A stretch of 64,000 bases of DNA from Alopecurus myosuroides (lineage: Eukaryota; Streptophyta; Magnoliopsida; Poales; Poaceae). Below are positions 10,854 to 20,973 of this stretch, one piece after another. The notes under the pieces are model-generated. The model was given only the letters and a program-made list of their open reading frames with translations. It had not been told where the DNA came from and searched no databases. The stretch spans positions 18,037,639 through 18,101,638 of the forward strand of contig CM054062.1 in NCBI GenBank assembly GCA_028641055.1, given 5' to 3'. The translations under genes and the position numbers were made by a program. Within the stretch, counting starts at the first letter, position 1, and each line of letters starts with the position of its first letter.

Positions 10854-11348
10854 ATGACGCAAAGGGTTGCACCTCTGCGGTTACTTTGGCAAGCTGCTAA
10901 TGCATACACTCCTGCACTGCTTGAGATTTTCAGATTAGAATTTGAACTGATCTTGGATTGCGTGGTCTATAACTGTGGCGAAATTGGACCCATATCCAAG
11001 TATGAGATAACTGTCAAAAACATGCGCCGGGGTCATTTTGTTAGATTCGACTCATCAGAATACATTTGTAGCTGCAAGAAGTTTGAAAATGTAGGTCTTC
11101 TGTGTTGCCAGGTACTGAAGGTTCTTGAGATCAGAAATATCAAAGAAATTCCACCACACTATGTTTTGAAAAGATGGCGAAATGATGCTCAGAGTGAACC
11201 TTCGAAGGAGAACTATGGTTTTTCTGTTGTAGACGAAGATCCCAAATTCTCCGTGTTAAAAAGGTGCAACTCGCTTTGTCGAACTTTATATAAAGTTGCA
11301 GTGATTATGAGGAGCATTGCCGAAATTGATTGGCCTTGCCTTAAATAA
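10854..11348 (+). pseudogene. Captured fragment of a FAR1-related (FRS) gene with SWIM finger
   Basis: The 164-codon frame resembles the C-terminal part of FAR1/FHY3-related proteins: AYTPALLEIFRLEFE, then SKYEITV, then FDSSEYICSCKKFENVGLLC, then IKEIPPHYVLKRW. This is the SWIM zinc-finger region that follows the MULE-derived core. The finger pattern should be CxC...CxH; here it reads CSC...CCQ, so the histidine is lost. No FAR1 DNA-binding or MULE core is present, so this is a transduplicated piece in a CACTA element, not a working transcription factor. A short related piece (YEITV) also lies at 10737-10753. Confidence 0.78.
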
Positions 11349-12172
11349 TTCGGCTTAGTGTGTTCATCTATCCATGCATCCGTCACGGCGATCGCACTGA
11401 TTATGAGGAGAAACACCTTCGATCGGGTCATCATCATTTGGCAACGCAGAATGTCTTGTATGCTCTGGACTCACTCGGAAGATCACAAGAGAAAACAAAA
11501 ATTATACGATATTTATATTCAAATTATAAGCAAATAGTAAAATAATTAATAGTTTTAATAGTTAGAATAATTATTTAGTTAAACAAAAACTGGATTTGAA
11601 TTAGTTATGCAAATTCTAGCACTTTTCATGTTGAAATTTTTGTCAAATTCGAAAGTATATAGAAGTTATTAATGTGCAAACTTAAACAATTTTTAAATTT
11701 TGGCGCTAAAAACTTTTGGCGCGCAGGGTGCTACCAAATTTCGAAATAAGTATTGGTCCCGGCCCGTGGTACCAACCGGGACCAAAGGGGGTACCTCTAG
11801 TCCCGGTTGGTGGCACGGGCCGGGACTAGAGGCCCAGTTGTATAAATATCTCGGTCCTCTCTCCAGGCCGAGCCACCACCCAGGACAGCGAACAAGCCCT
11901 TGGCGAAGCCCTGCCGGCGGCGGGAATGGATAGAAGATCCCGCCGGTGCTGGTTACGCCGGCGGGGTTGAACTAGGGGACGCGTTTTTCGACAGAAAACA
12001 TATATATTAAAAAGGCCCGGGGCCGTGCTTACATAGGGGCGCGGCGCGGTCACAGACGGCCGGCCGTGCTTACATAGGGGGCGGCAGCGCGGCCACAGGC
12101 GGCCGGCCGTTTCTTGGGCGGGGGAGGGTAGCCTAGGCTATATCTATTTAGGGGGGGCGCACCGGCGCCGGC
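11349..12172. other. CACTA interior: AT-rich stretch, internal subterminal-type palindrome, GC-rich repeats
   Basis: 11500-11700 is AT-rich with no gene. At 11755-11830 two inverted arms of the CACTA subterminal repeat face each other (GGTCCCGGCCCGTGG and its mirror), followed by a TATA-like TATAAATA at about 11840. At 12016-12115 a roughly 50-bp GC-rich unit containing GGCCGTGCTTACATAGGGG occurs twice. Confidence 0.6.
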
Positions 12173-13180
12173 CTACTCCTCATCGGAGGAGATGCAGTGG
12201 TAGGCAGGGGCCTGCCACAGGTGGGCAGGCATCTGGGGCGGGCCCGCCGGTGGTTGCGGAGGCATCGGGGGCGCGTGCGGCGGCGGCAGCTCCTCTGGCT
12301 GCGGCTGCGGCGGCGGCAGGTCCTCCAGCTCCGGCGCCCATTCGTCGCCGGTCCATGCCCAGGACATCCCGTACTCCAGGCCGGGGGGCAGCGGCTGTGG
12401 CGGCGGCTGGTCCTCGGACGCCTCCATGGCCTGCCACCACGGCGCAGGCGCTGGAGGGGGCGGCATCGCGTCGTCAGCGGCGGTGGCGGCGGCGGCGGCC
12501 AGGACCTGCTCCCACCGCTTGACCTCGTCCTCGATAAGGGAGCGGCGGGAGGCCTCGTAGGCTTCCTCCAAGCCGGCCTGGAGCTCGGGGTCGTCCTCTT
12601 CGGTGGGGATGTCCTCCTCGAGCCACAGCTCCGGCTCCCTGCCGGGCGGTGGCGCGGGGTAGTCGTGGGCGTCCTCCTCCGGGGCCGTGGGGATGTAGGA
12701 GCGGCGGCGCTGGTCGTGCTCCTGCTGGAGCCAGATGGCCCAGTAGGGGGAGCTGCGCGCGTACGCGCGGTCCCTGAGGAGGTGGGCCGGCAGGAGCGCG
12801 CGCTGGCGGTCGATCTCCTCGCGCAAGGCCTCATTGGTCAGGGCCGGCGGCACGGGGATGCACTGCGGGTTCAAGTGCCAGCCGTCCGGGAGGTGGACGT
12901 CCGGCCAGAACACCAGCGTGGCATGCTCCCAATGCCACTCGGCCTCTTCCTTCCGCACATAGCGGCGGAACCGCTTGCCCGGCGCGGCGCGAGGCGGCGG
13001 GCGGGCTGCCGGAGGTGGAGCGGGGACGTGCGGCTGCCTCCCAATCCGTACGCCTCCCGGACCGAAGCCGAAGGCCTCCTGCGGCGCGCGGGGGACGCCG
13101 GCGCCTCTCTGGCCGGCGCTGCTCGAGGACCCGGCCTCGTGCTCGTTCTTCGGGCGCTTGAACCACCGGCGGGGCGACAT
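12173..13180 (-). CDS. CACTA second ORF, proline/acid-rich protein
   Basis: The 335-codon frame from ATG 13180 begins MSPRRWFKRPKNEHEAGSSSS. An upstream ATG at 13369 is in frame, but I prefer 13180 because its start matches the usual beginning of the second protein of grass CACTA elements as I remember them. The middle has an aromatic-rich block (HWEHATLVFWPDVHLPDGWHLNP); the C-terminus is very rich in Pro and Glu and ends ISSDEE. It runs against the transposase, as in other grass CACTA elements. It may correspond functionally to the DNA-binding partner TNPA/TNPD of En/Spm, but I see no domain that proves it. Confidence 0.6.
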   Translation of the reverse strand: MSPRRWFKRPKNEHEAGSSSSAGQRGAGVPRAPQEAFGFGPGGVRIGRQPHVPAPPPAARPPPRAAPGKRFRRYVRKEEAEWHWEHATLVFWPDVHLPDGWHLNPQCIPVPPALTNEALREEIDRQRALLPAHLLRDRAYARSSPYWAIWLQQEHDQRRRSYIPTAPEEDAHDYPAPPPGREPELWLEEDIPTEEDDPELQAGLEEAYEASRRSLIEDEVKRWEQVLAAAAATAADDAMPPPPAPAPWWQAMEASEDQPPPQPLPPGLEYGMSWAWTGDEWAPELEDLPPPQPQPEELPPPHAPPMPPQPPAGPPQMPAHLWQAPAYHCISSDEE

Positions 13181-13479
13181 GGCGGCTAGGGTTGAGTGAG
13201 CTGGGGCACGGCCTGGGTGAATGGGGTGTACGTGCGGCGGGGGCCCTTTAAAAAGTACCCGGGAGGGGTTGGCATGCCAACCGGCGGCGAGAACGTGGCA
13301 TGCCAACCGGCGGCGGTTGCAGGCGGCCATGAATGCGCGGGGGAGCCGAGGCGTACCGTTCGTGGCCACGCGCGCGCGGGGAAGTGGAGGCGTGGGAAGA
13401 CGAGGCGGTCAGTGGGCCCATTGACCGCGCGCGGCTGTGGTCTTACTTTAAGGACCGGGCGAGCCATCCACTAGGTCGC

Positions 13480-13640
13480 TGGCCAGTGGCCCCTTTGACC
13501 CCGCGTGGCCAGTGGCCCCTTTGACCCCGCGTAGCCAGTGGGCTTAATAAAAGACGCGGGCCAGTCGGCCCTTCGACCAAAATGTGGCCACTGGGCTTAA
13601 TTAAATACGTGGGCCAGTGGACGCGGTTGGGGAAGTGAAG
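13480..13640. repeat. Short direct repeats near the right end of the CACTA element
   Basis: The word TGGCCAGTGGCCCCTTTGACC recurs with a spacing near 27 bp and decays rightwards into GGGCCAGT variants. It lies between the second ORF and the right subterminal repeats. Confidence 0.65.
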
Positions 13641-13744
13641 CCGGTTGGGGTTTGCGCGATAGCATCGAAAAATTTGGGGAAAACGAAAAGAAATCCCTGC
13701 CGCGGCAGAGAAAGTGGCCACAATATTTTTTTTTTGAGGGGAGC

Positions 13745-13943
13745 CATTCATCCCGGTTCCTAACACAAACCGGACGAACTCCCTGGCCAGGTTCGCCACG
13801 TGGGCCATCCCTAACCATCCCGGGTCCTGGCACAACCGGGACCAATGTGGGAGGGCCATTTGTCCCGGCTGGCCCATCCCGGTTGCACAACCGGGATAAA
13901 TGGGCCTTACCAACCGGGACTAATGCCCCTGTTTCCAGTAGTG
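13745..13943 (-). repeat. Right terminal and subterminal repeat region of the CACTA element
   Basis: Inverted counterpart of the left end: ATCCCGGTT and AACCGGGA words recur at about 13750, 13815, 13876, 13890 and 13912, and the end reads GTTTCCAGTAGTG before the ATA duplication. Confidence 0.82.
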
Positions 13944-14634
13944 ATAGTAGTTCCTATCATATAGTTGCTTGAAATTAATTTTTGTAACTAGTCATCAACC
14001 CTTGCACATGCACGGGCTAGTTGTTGGAACAACACATTACTAAAACAAATTTCAAGATTAGTTTGATTTGAAAAACACATGAGTGGCACATACAAAAAAT
14101 TGGTAATAAACCTTGAATATTTATTGCTTAAAACACCATAACTTTTTTTTTTCTGCAAGTGTGTATGGAAACATTTGACAAAACATTTGTGTCACTTTTG
14201 ATACGTGTCGTGGACCTTTGAAAAATTCCAAATGGTAAATTACTTGGGATTCTAGAAATAATTCAATAATTTTAGTTTTCTAATATAATTTTTAAATACA
14301 CATATAAAATATCTTATAGTTTCCTCTAGTGTTTCCTATTGGTTATTTAAGCAAGTTGTGTGTTGGTATCATGCTCAAGATTCATCGTTCCAAATTAGCT
14401 TATAGACAGATGTAAACCACAACAAAAATTAAAATGTCATCCTTAACATGTACAAAAACACACACATAAAAGCAAGAGATCAATTTATAAATCAGCGCTG
14501 TACTATAATTTTATTACCATGATATCAACTTAAAAGGTTTTAACCGTATTTACATGCACTTGTTCGTATTTTTTATCAAGTTCTCTTTGGCCATCTTATT
14601 CGCTACTATCTATCTTTTCCCACATTATTTAGTA

Positions 14635-14733
14635 CTCCCTCTGTCCCAAATTTAGTTGTCATAGATTTGTCAAAATATGAATGTATATTTATATTTTGAC
14701 AAATCCATTACACTTAATTTGGGACGGGTGGAG
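14635..14733. mobile_element. Stowaway (Tc1/mariner) MITE, 99 bp
   Basis: It begins CTCCCTCTGTCCCAAATTTA and ends with the near complement, is almost fully palindromic, and is flanked by TA at 14633-14634 and 14734-14735. Confidence 0.93.
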
Positions 14734-14787
14734 TATTATCCGTAAGTAATTTATTTACAACGCACATACATATTGGATTTATGTGGA

Positions 14788-16906
14788 CTAGCAAAAGTGC
14801 CCGTGCGTTGCAACGGCACACAACCATTGAAAACAATATTATTTTTTATTTTTGTTTTAAACTATGTGAAATAGGGCTCCTTGCCGCTCAATAGATTCAC
14901 ATGACATGAGACATGCACGATTGCCTATAAGAACTACTTTGCTACGCGAATCCACCGTCTTGATGTCCTTGTCATGCAAAAATTTCATGTGCTGCCAGAG
15001 CAACAATGTCTTCCTGGATTATTGGCGAGAGCGACCACAATTGCATCACCCTCCCAAAAAGTCCACCCTTCTCGACTTTTACGCGAGGCGGATATACGAA
15101 ATTGGCTGAGCCAAACAAAGTGTGCACAATATATAACTATGATCATATGTATACTCCCGGTTTTCGAGATGTAGATGATCTAATTAGAAATAAAACTATG
15201 TTTTCTATTAACATTGGATTTAGTAAGTATGATAAGAATGACATGGAGATTTGGAGCAGTGAATTCACTTTATATAATCTTAGGAGAATGATTGTCAAAG
15301 ATTGCATGCATGCTTCACAATTGGTTGAAAAAATTATAATTAAATATATATCAAAATAATACTCCCTCCATTTGGCTATGTACTGTCCTCAGTTTATCAA
15401 ATTAAACTGTGTATATCAAATTAATACTCCTTCCATATTTCCACTCTATAACCTCACCAATAAGAAAATAGTTCAAGAGAGTTGTAACATGTCATTCAGT
15501 AATAGTGTAGCACGAACATTACTCATTAAATATCTCTCATATTTAGCGTTCCTTGGTCCGAGCACATGGTGCACCGCTTATGGAAACATCATATATACAT
15601 GTGTTCTTCAATTCAAGGTGTGTTGTGTATTACCTACAGCTATTAGCATTACTCTGACCTACGGGAGCAAAAGACCAGCAACAGCGCCTTATCCCTTCCC
15701 TGGCCACACGTTACTTTTCCAGAACAGCTCGTTGCCTTATTTGTCTACAAAGCAGCGGTAAGAATCGGGAGTTGCTCCTCGTCGTGAAGCCCTCGTTCTG
15801 ATCAGGGACCCTGTGGTGCGTGTCATATCCGGCAGCACGGGATGATTCCTCACTTGCCCTCCAGACCGAAGAGGGTCTCGGCCGTGCTATACACGGGCAG
15901 TAGCAGCGGGTCCCATACACCACGTGCAGCCCGTCCATATGTGTGGAAGAGCTGCCTCCTGGAGGAACGCCGCGCCCGCGACGCGGATGGGAGAACGCTG
16001 TGGAGGTTTCTCGCCACCAGCATGTGTTTCTCTCCCGAGGCGAGGTCTCCCGCTGCTAGTGCCGGGCAATAAATACCTTTTCCCTATCTAACTTCTCAAT
16101 CTCTAGCATCTGTACGCCATAGCCATTGCTGTCCTAAAGTACAGTAAAGCTAGCAAGGTGAGATCAAACCAAACTAAGAATCTCCATTGCTGATGGCGGA
16201 CACTCTTTTTCCAGCGCTTAGGACCTTTAACTCCCCGTCTCTGCAATCAAACGCCGAGGTAAGGTTGACAGGCTGATCTCACATGTCTATCTCCACGCCC
16301 ATGGCGAGCATCACAAACACTTCTTTCACGGAGATTGCGCTACGGTGTCAGCTGGTATGTGAAGTTGTGAACTCCTGCTAGGCAACGTTGTCGGGGACTC
16401 GGGGTGGAAGATGAACATGTAGCTGGCAGCTAGGCGTGGACATGTGGCAGGCGAGCTTTTGATTGCACCAGCGGCGCGGCATCAGGGGCGACGAGGGCAG
16501 CTCCGCTCAGATAAAAATTTAGGACGTATGAAGGCCGCTCCCGTACGACTACAAAAAACCACCACGATCAGACTTTTCTTGGACATCTTGTCTCTATGGT
16601 CTCACGTGTGTACATATACGGAACCAGAGCATCAGAGCTATGAACGCACCCGCTAAGAAGACTAATCCTGATCGACTTGGAATTGTTTTTTGCTAGGAGA
16701 TCCGACGGGACAACATAGAAAGGAATTAAACGAACATCGACCGGTCTAGGCAAGGAACCAACTTAGCAACAACCAATGAATCGTGTTTATGACTTACGGT
16801 GGCATAAGTGGGTAATTATGTACAACTTTAGGGGCAGTTTCAATGACCTACCAAACCAAACCAAACCAAGGAAGCCTTAACGCCTTTATTATATTATAGG
16901 TATAGA
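14788..16906 (-). mobile_element. Inner non-autonomous Helitron, minus strand
   Basis: Read on minus, the 5' end is TCTATACCTATAATATAA at 16906. The 3' end at 14788 has a hairpin-forming GCCGTTGCAACGCACGGGC, then ACTTTTG and CTAG. The host bases are A (14787) and T (16907), the expected AT target. The 2,119-bp interior has no Rep/helicase gene. It includes one unassigned ORF (15006-15359) and a Stowaway-like start (ACTCCCTCCATTTGGC) at 15361 without a clear partner end. Confidence 0.75.
15006..15359 (+). CDS. Unrecognised small ORF inside the inner Helitron
   Basis: A 117-codon frame starts MSSWIIGESDHN and ends IIIKYISK. I do not recognise a domain. It is the longest open stretch in this Helitron and lies on the strand opposite to the Helitron's own polarity. 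It could be a captured gene fragment or a chance frame in AT-rich DNA. Confidence 0.2.
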   Translation: MSSWIIGESDHNCITLPKSPPFSTFTRGGYTKLAEPNKVCTIYNYDHMYTPGFRDVDDLIRNKTMFSINIGFSKYDKNDMEIWSSEFTLYNLRRMIVKDCMHASQLVEKIIIKYISK

Positions 16907-17867
16907 TTGCACGGGCTCCCCTCATCGCAGCATTCCTTCCACCCTACTTGCTTGGTCACCAAACGTCCGTCTCTTTCTTCAAGACATCAACTCACCAAGC
17001 CAGGAAAGATTTTTTTAGCTGGCCGTATAATATTTTCCCATTCCTCTCTACCAAGAGGAACACACGAAGAGAGGCAAATTTTTTTCTTGATTGGATGATT
17101 TAATGCAGTACTTGCATAGTCAGTCTAAGAGGTAGTTTGACGGAATAATTTAGAGCAAAGAAAAGTAGGAAAGCGTACAAAATTTGTTGATGCATGTAGA
17201 GAAGTGAATAAGAGATAGTAATATATTAAAACCACTTATTCTTACTTTTTATTGGCACAACTTTTTTTTTACCTTCGTGGTGCATCCCTGCAGGTCCATG
17301 TACGGCATGTGCAGAAAACGATGAACCTGCCAACACATGAATTCCGAATGTAATGCAATCTCAGAATAAAAAAATCAGAACATGCAAAACTGGTAAGGAT
17401 GGAGCGGGACTTCTCTAGCTGATTGCATCACACGACTGTTCCAGCAAGTCATCGCTATCGGCCGCTTTTCACATGTTCCAATATCTGTCTCGCAGACTTA
17501 TTTTTTCGCGGATCAAATCAACATGCATACAACGTACAGAAGAGGCCGACGGCAAAACTGCAAGGAGAGGAAGATGAGAGGTTTCTGCATACTGATCCCC
17601 TGTAATTAATTTGAGGAGTTGGGAGCCACACTGGTTGCCTAGATGTACTCGGCAGCAACAGAAGGACAAAACACGGCCATTATTTGGTAGTTGGAAGCGA
17701 GAGAACAACGGCTCGAACTTACGTTGGAAGGCATAGGGGAGTTTCGCTTGCTTGTGGTTTATCCTACGGCTAATGATAAATCCTATATTAATCCGACGGT
17801 GAAAATTAACTAAATCTCAGGATTAGCGTGGAGCCTCGTATGGTGCATCCCATTAGTAAATATAAGA
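15360..17867. other. Helitron interior without recognisable genes
   Basis: Several short frames occur (for example 15842-16072 and 16444-16656), but none shows a family motif. 16841-16870 has a CCAAA repeat. The stretch 16907-17867 belongs to the outer Helitron and is similarly featureless. Confidence 0.4.
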
Positions 17868-17919
17868 TGGTTGTTTAATTTTTTTTCAGAAATGGAGTAC
17901 AATGTGTATCAACTTAACC

Positions 17920-19045
17920 AACATGAGTTGGAATTGCATGAGGTCATGCCAATACACCATTAAGAAAGAGTATTTTTATCTATGCCGGGAATTTATGCAT
18001 GCTACGGGAATTCTACAGGGTTTCCATAATCTTTTGGCTAATGTAGGATTGGAACATTTCATTGAGGATGATCCTACCCAACATATTAAACTAACTATGT
18101 TCGTGGTGCAGGATTTTTGCTTTAGCTGGTCCTTTCCTAACCCCATGGTCTATTATAAAATTTAAAATAAAGCTATCGACTTGCCTCTCGATGATTTTTG
18201 TGCAGCTATTAAAGTGTCACAAAGGGGATCATGTAGGAAGATAAGAGGGTAGCCCAAACCATTGATGGATCTATATGAAGAAATTTGCCAATTAGAAGCT
18301 TCACAGGAGAGAGTGGTAAAATTCTAGACATTCAATTCCCATCTATTCGATATTTTTCCTATTTTATTGCCAAGTGTGTGTTTGCTAGAAAAACTACCAA
18401 CAAGTTATCTATGTATGATCAAGCTTTTATCTCAGCTGCTTTGAGGCGTGATAGGTCTTATAATTTTGGCGCTTTAGTTGTTTTCCGTCTTGCACTTAAC
18501 CGTGAGAAGGGCGGAATTTGTGGAGGTCTTATTTCCTCTCGTTTTCTAGCATTGCATGGTGTGGAGCCACATCATTTAGACCTTCAGTTTCCCGTAGAGA
18601 GGCTGGATCTTAATTCCATGATTCAACATAAGTTTGTTTCCTCTTATGGTAACATGAACAATTTATCCTATGAAATAACTTTCTCCAAGCAATCAAGGTG
18701 GAGAGTGACTAAATCTGATAGAGTAGTACTTTTGTCTGCACCTCTTTTGTTTTACCTTAATGACAGGGAAGGATGGTCACTCTAAGAGAGTGAGTTAGAT
18801 GCATACATTGAGGAACATCCCCAGCATGTAGAGGATGTTGGAGAGGGGGACAAAAATGATTTCGCCCAGACTTCCGACACTGCGGGGTTTCCATACCAGC
18901 ACCCCGGTCATGATTATGCGCTGCTTTTTAATCTTCTTCACGGGCGCCTGAGTACGAGCATGCTAGGGACGACCCACCAGCGTGGGGATACTTCCCGCAC
19001 CATGATTGATCTCCACTTAGACCAAAAGCCTAAGCTTGGGGGAGA
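17920..19045 (+). pseudogene. ATHILA ORF-1 family relic of element E
   Basis: Pieces of an Athila ORF-1-like protein are visible: LLANVGLEHFIEDDPTQH, LPLDDFCAAIKV, then IQFPSIRYFSYFIAKC, SMYDQAFISAALRRDRSYN and EKGGICGGLISSRFLALHG. The longest open part is 18285-18785. An in-frame stop at 18783-18785 is followed by more of the same frame (ESELDAYIEEHPQH), and stops and a frameshift occur upstream. In Athila elements this ORF lies between pol and the 3' end and has been compared with env-like genes. It ends near an internal polypurine motif at 19031-19045. Confidence 0.68.
19031..19045 (+). promoter_or_regulatory. Internal copy of the polypurine tract, element E
   Basis: TAAGCTTGGGGGAG here matches all 14 bases of the tract that directly precedes the LTR (20959-20972). 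It lies at the end of the ORF-1 relic. Confidence 0.7.
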
Positions 19046-20973
19046 TATGCTGACATCACGCTCATCTGTATATCACGTTTCTGTTGGTTCTTTGTATATC
19101 CATGTTTTCGTTTCTTTCGCTTGTTTTCACTTCTTTCGCTTATTTTTGTTTTTATTGTTTTGTTCTTACTTTCCAAAACACAAAAAGACCAAAATATTTA
19201 TGTTATTTCTCTTTATTTGCTCTTTAATTTGTTTTGTTGGTTTGTTTTACTTTCTTGTTTCGGTTTAATATTCAAAAATCCAAAAATATTTTACTTTGTT
19301 TGCTTGTTTCCTTTTATTCTTGTTTTAAAATTCGAAAAAACCCCAAAAATATTTGTTGTTCTTCTTTGGTTTTGTAAAGTTGCTGCAGAGTTCAGTAGTC
19401 CTCCTTGACTCCATTGGAGTTTGGTTATCACTCTATATTATTCAATCTACACGAGTGAAGAGAAATAATGATGATTTACGACAATTCAAGTTGTGGTGAG
19501 AGGCTGGTATGAACTCTATTTGTTTTCATTTTTGTACATATACTCGTCCATGTGGACATGCTTAGTTTGTTCGTGTAAGGTGTATGTTATTTAATCGATG
19601 CTTAGTAGTTCGTGCTCTCTCATGATTAGTTTCAACTTGTTAATATTAGATAGCATGTCGTATAAATGTTTACTTGCATTGTTTTATTCATGGAAGCGTA
19701 TGAATTGTGGTATCTCCTACTGAATGGTTCGCTTGAATCGACTTGGCACATGCTCACACATGCATAAGACTGAAAACAAAAAGTCAATTAAGCCTCGATG
19801 ATTTATTTTGCCTCAGAGTATTTGTATCACTTTTATGCCCCCGTTAATTTTGGTTTGTCACAAGCATGATTGTGACAGTTGTTTCTCTCTTGATTGTCGC
19901 TCCCAGTCTATTGTTAGCCTTTACCTGTACCGAGTATGAGCTCTACTCGTGCATCCAACAGCCAAAAATCAAAGTTTTCCAAAATTGTCCACCATACCTA
20001 CCTATATGTGGTATTTCACCACCACTCCAAGTAAATTTCTCATGTGCTACCTTTAAAACCTTCAAAAATTATTCCTGTTTTGTGCCCCTGTTTTACCTCA
20101 TGAGGACGTAAATAAAGAACCTTTATCTCACTTGTTGATTGGACTTTGCACACCTGAACTAGTGGCTTCATCCGCTTATCCAAATGATAGAAGAGCTGCC
20201 AGCGGGGTGCCTAGCCCCAAAATTGGTTACTATAAATTCTCTTCACTATTTTTTCCCCTAATTTATTAGTCAAAGCATAATTGTGTAAACAAAAGAGAAG
20301 AGGGATGACCTTCTACCCCAGTTGCGTCCTTCAGTGGGAGCCGTTCTTGCAAGGTGTACTGTATTGTCTATTTACCATTCGTTGACATAAGCATACACCT
20401 CTCTTAAAAATTGTTTTCAATACCTCTGTTTATAAAACAAAAAGCGCTAGCACATAAGTTAATCCCTGCTTCCTCTGCGAAGGGCCTTTCTTGTACTTTT
20501 ATGCTGAGTCTTCACCTTCTCACTTTATGCACTTTCTTGAGAGCATGGATGTCATTCTTAGTATAATGTGCTTGTCCTAGAACACGGTTAATTGTGGTAT
20601 AACTTTGATGCTTGTATCTTTGATATATTTATTTCTAGTCTTCACTTGAACCTCAGAGGTGCCCTAGCATTTATGTTTTGCTCCATTATTAAGGGAAAGA
20701 GAGATACCACTTTATCATATCTTATTATGAACATTGCAATCCTGCAGATTGATATATTTCATGTTGTTTATTATTAATGTGTTGGTATCTCTTCATGGTT
20801 TGCATAACGATTAAGTGACTTTATTTGTATACTTCTTATTATTAACTGCCTACGCACTTGATCATATAGTTAGAATATTTACATAATGTGAAACAAATGT
20901 GTTCGTAAAAGTTCTTTTATCACACTCAGTTGTCACTGCTTTAGGACAAGCAATAATCTAAGCTTGGGGGAGT
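19046..20973 (+). other. 3' noncoding region of element E with shared block and polypurine tract
   Basis: 19070-19400 is T-rich with repeated TTCAAAAAT-like words. From about 19870 to 20530 lies a block also found in element D (33320-34050) and, inverted, in element I (50290-50910), with landmarks TCGCTCCCAGTCT, TGAGGACGTAAAT, ACTAGTGGCTTCATCCGC and GCGAAGGGCCTTTC. The region ends with the polypurine tract AAGCTTGGGGGAGT. Confidence 0.7.

Larger units (their letters stand above)
8793..13943 (+). mobile_element. CACTA (En/Spm) DNA transposon with 3-bp TSD
   Basis: The 5,151-bp element begins CACTAGTGGAA and ends with the complement of CACTACTGGAA. It is flanked by the 3-bp duplication ATA at 8790-8792 and 13944-13946. 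Both ends carry subterminal repeats built on CCCGGTT/AACCGGG. It holds a truncated transposase on plus, a captured FAR1-type fragment on plus and the usual second ORF on minus. It interrupts element E. The transposase lacks its catalytic core, so the element would depend on another copy. Confidence 0.93.
13988..17867 (-). mobile_element. Outer non-autonomous Helitron, minus strand
   Basis: Read on minus, it starts TCTTATATTTACTAATGG at 17867 and ends at 13988 with a hairpin (stem CCCGTGCA/TGCAAGGG, one mismatch), seven bases, and CTAG. It sits between A (13987) and T (17868) without a TSD, as Helitrons do. Removing it rejoins element E sequence before the ORF-1 relic. No Rep or helicase gene is present. 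It contains a Stowaway MITE and a second Helitron. Confidence 0.7.

Noticed and set aside
12197..13189. 330-codon plus-strand ORF
   Set aside because: GC-rich complement of CACTA ORF2; Gly/Arg-rich and without any motif.
15361..15450. Third Stowaway MITE
   Set aside because: A CTCCCTCC-like start is present (15361), but no matching right end or TA pair was found.
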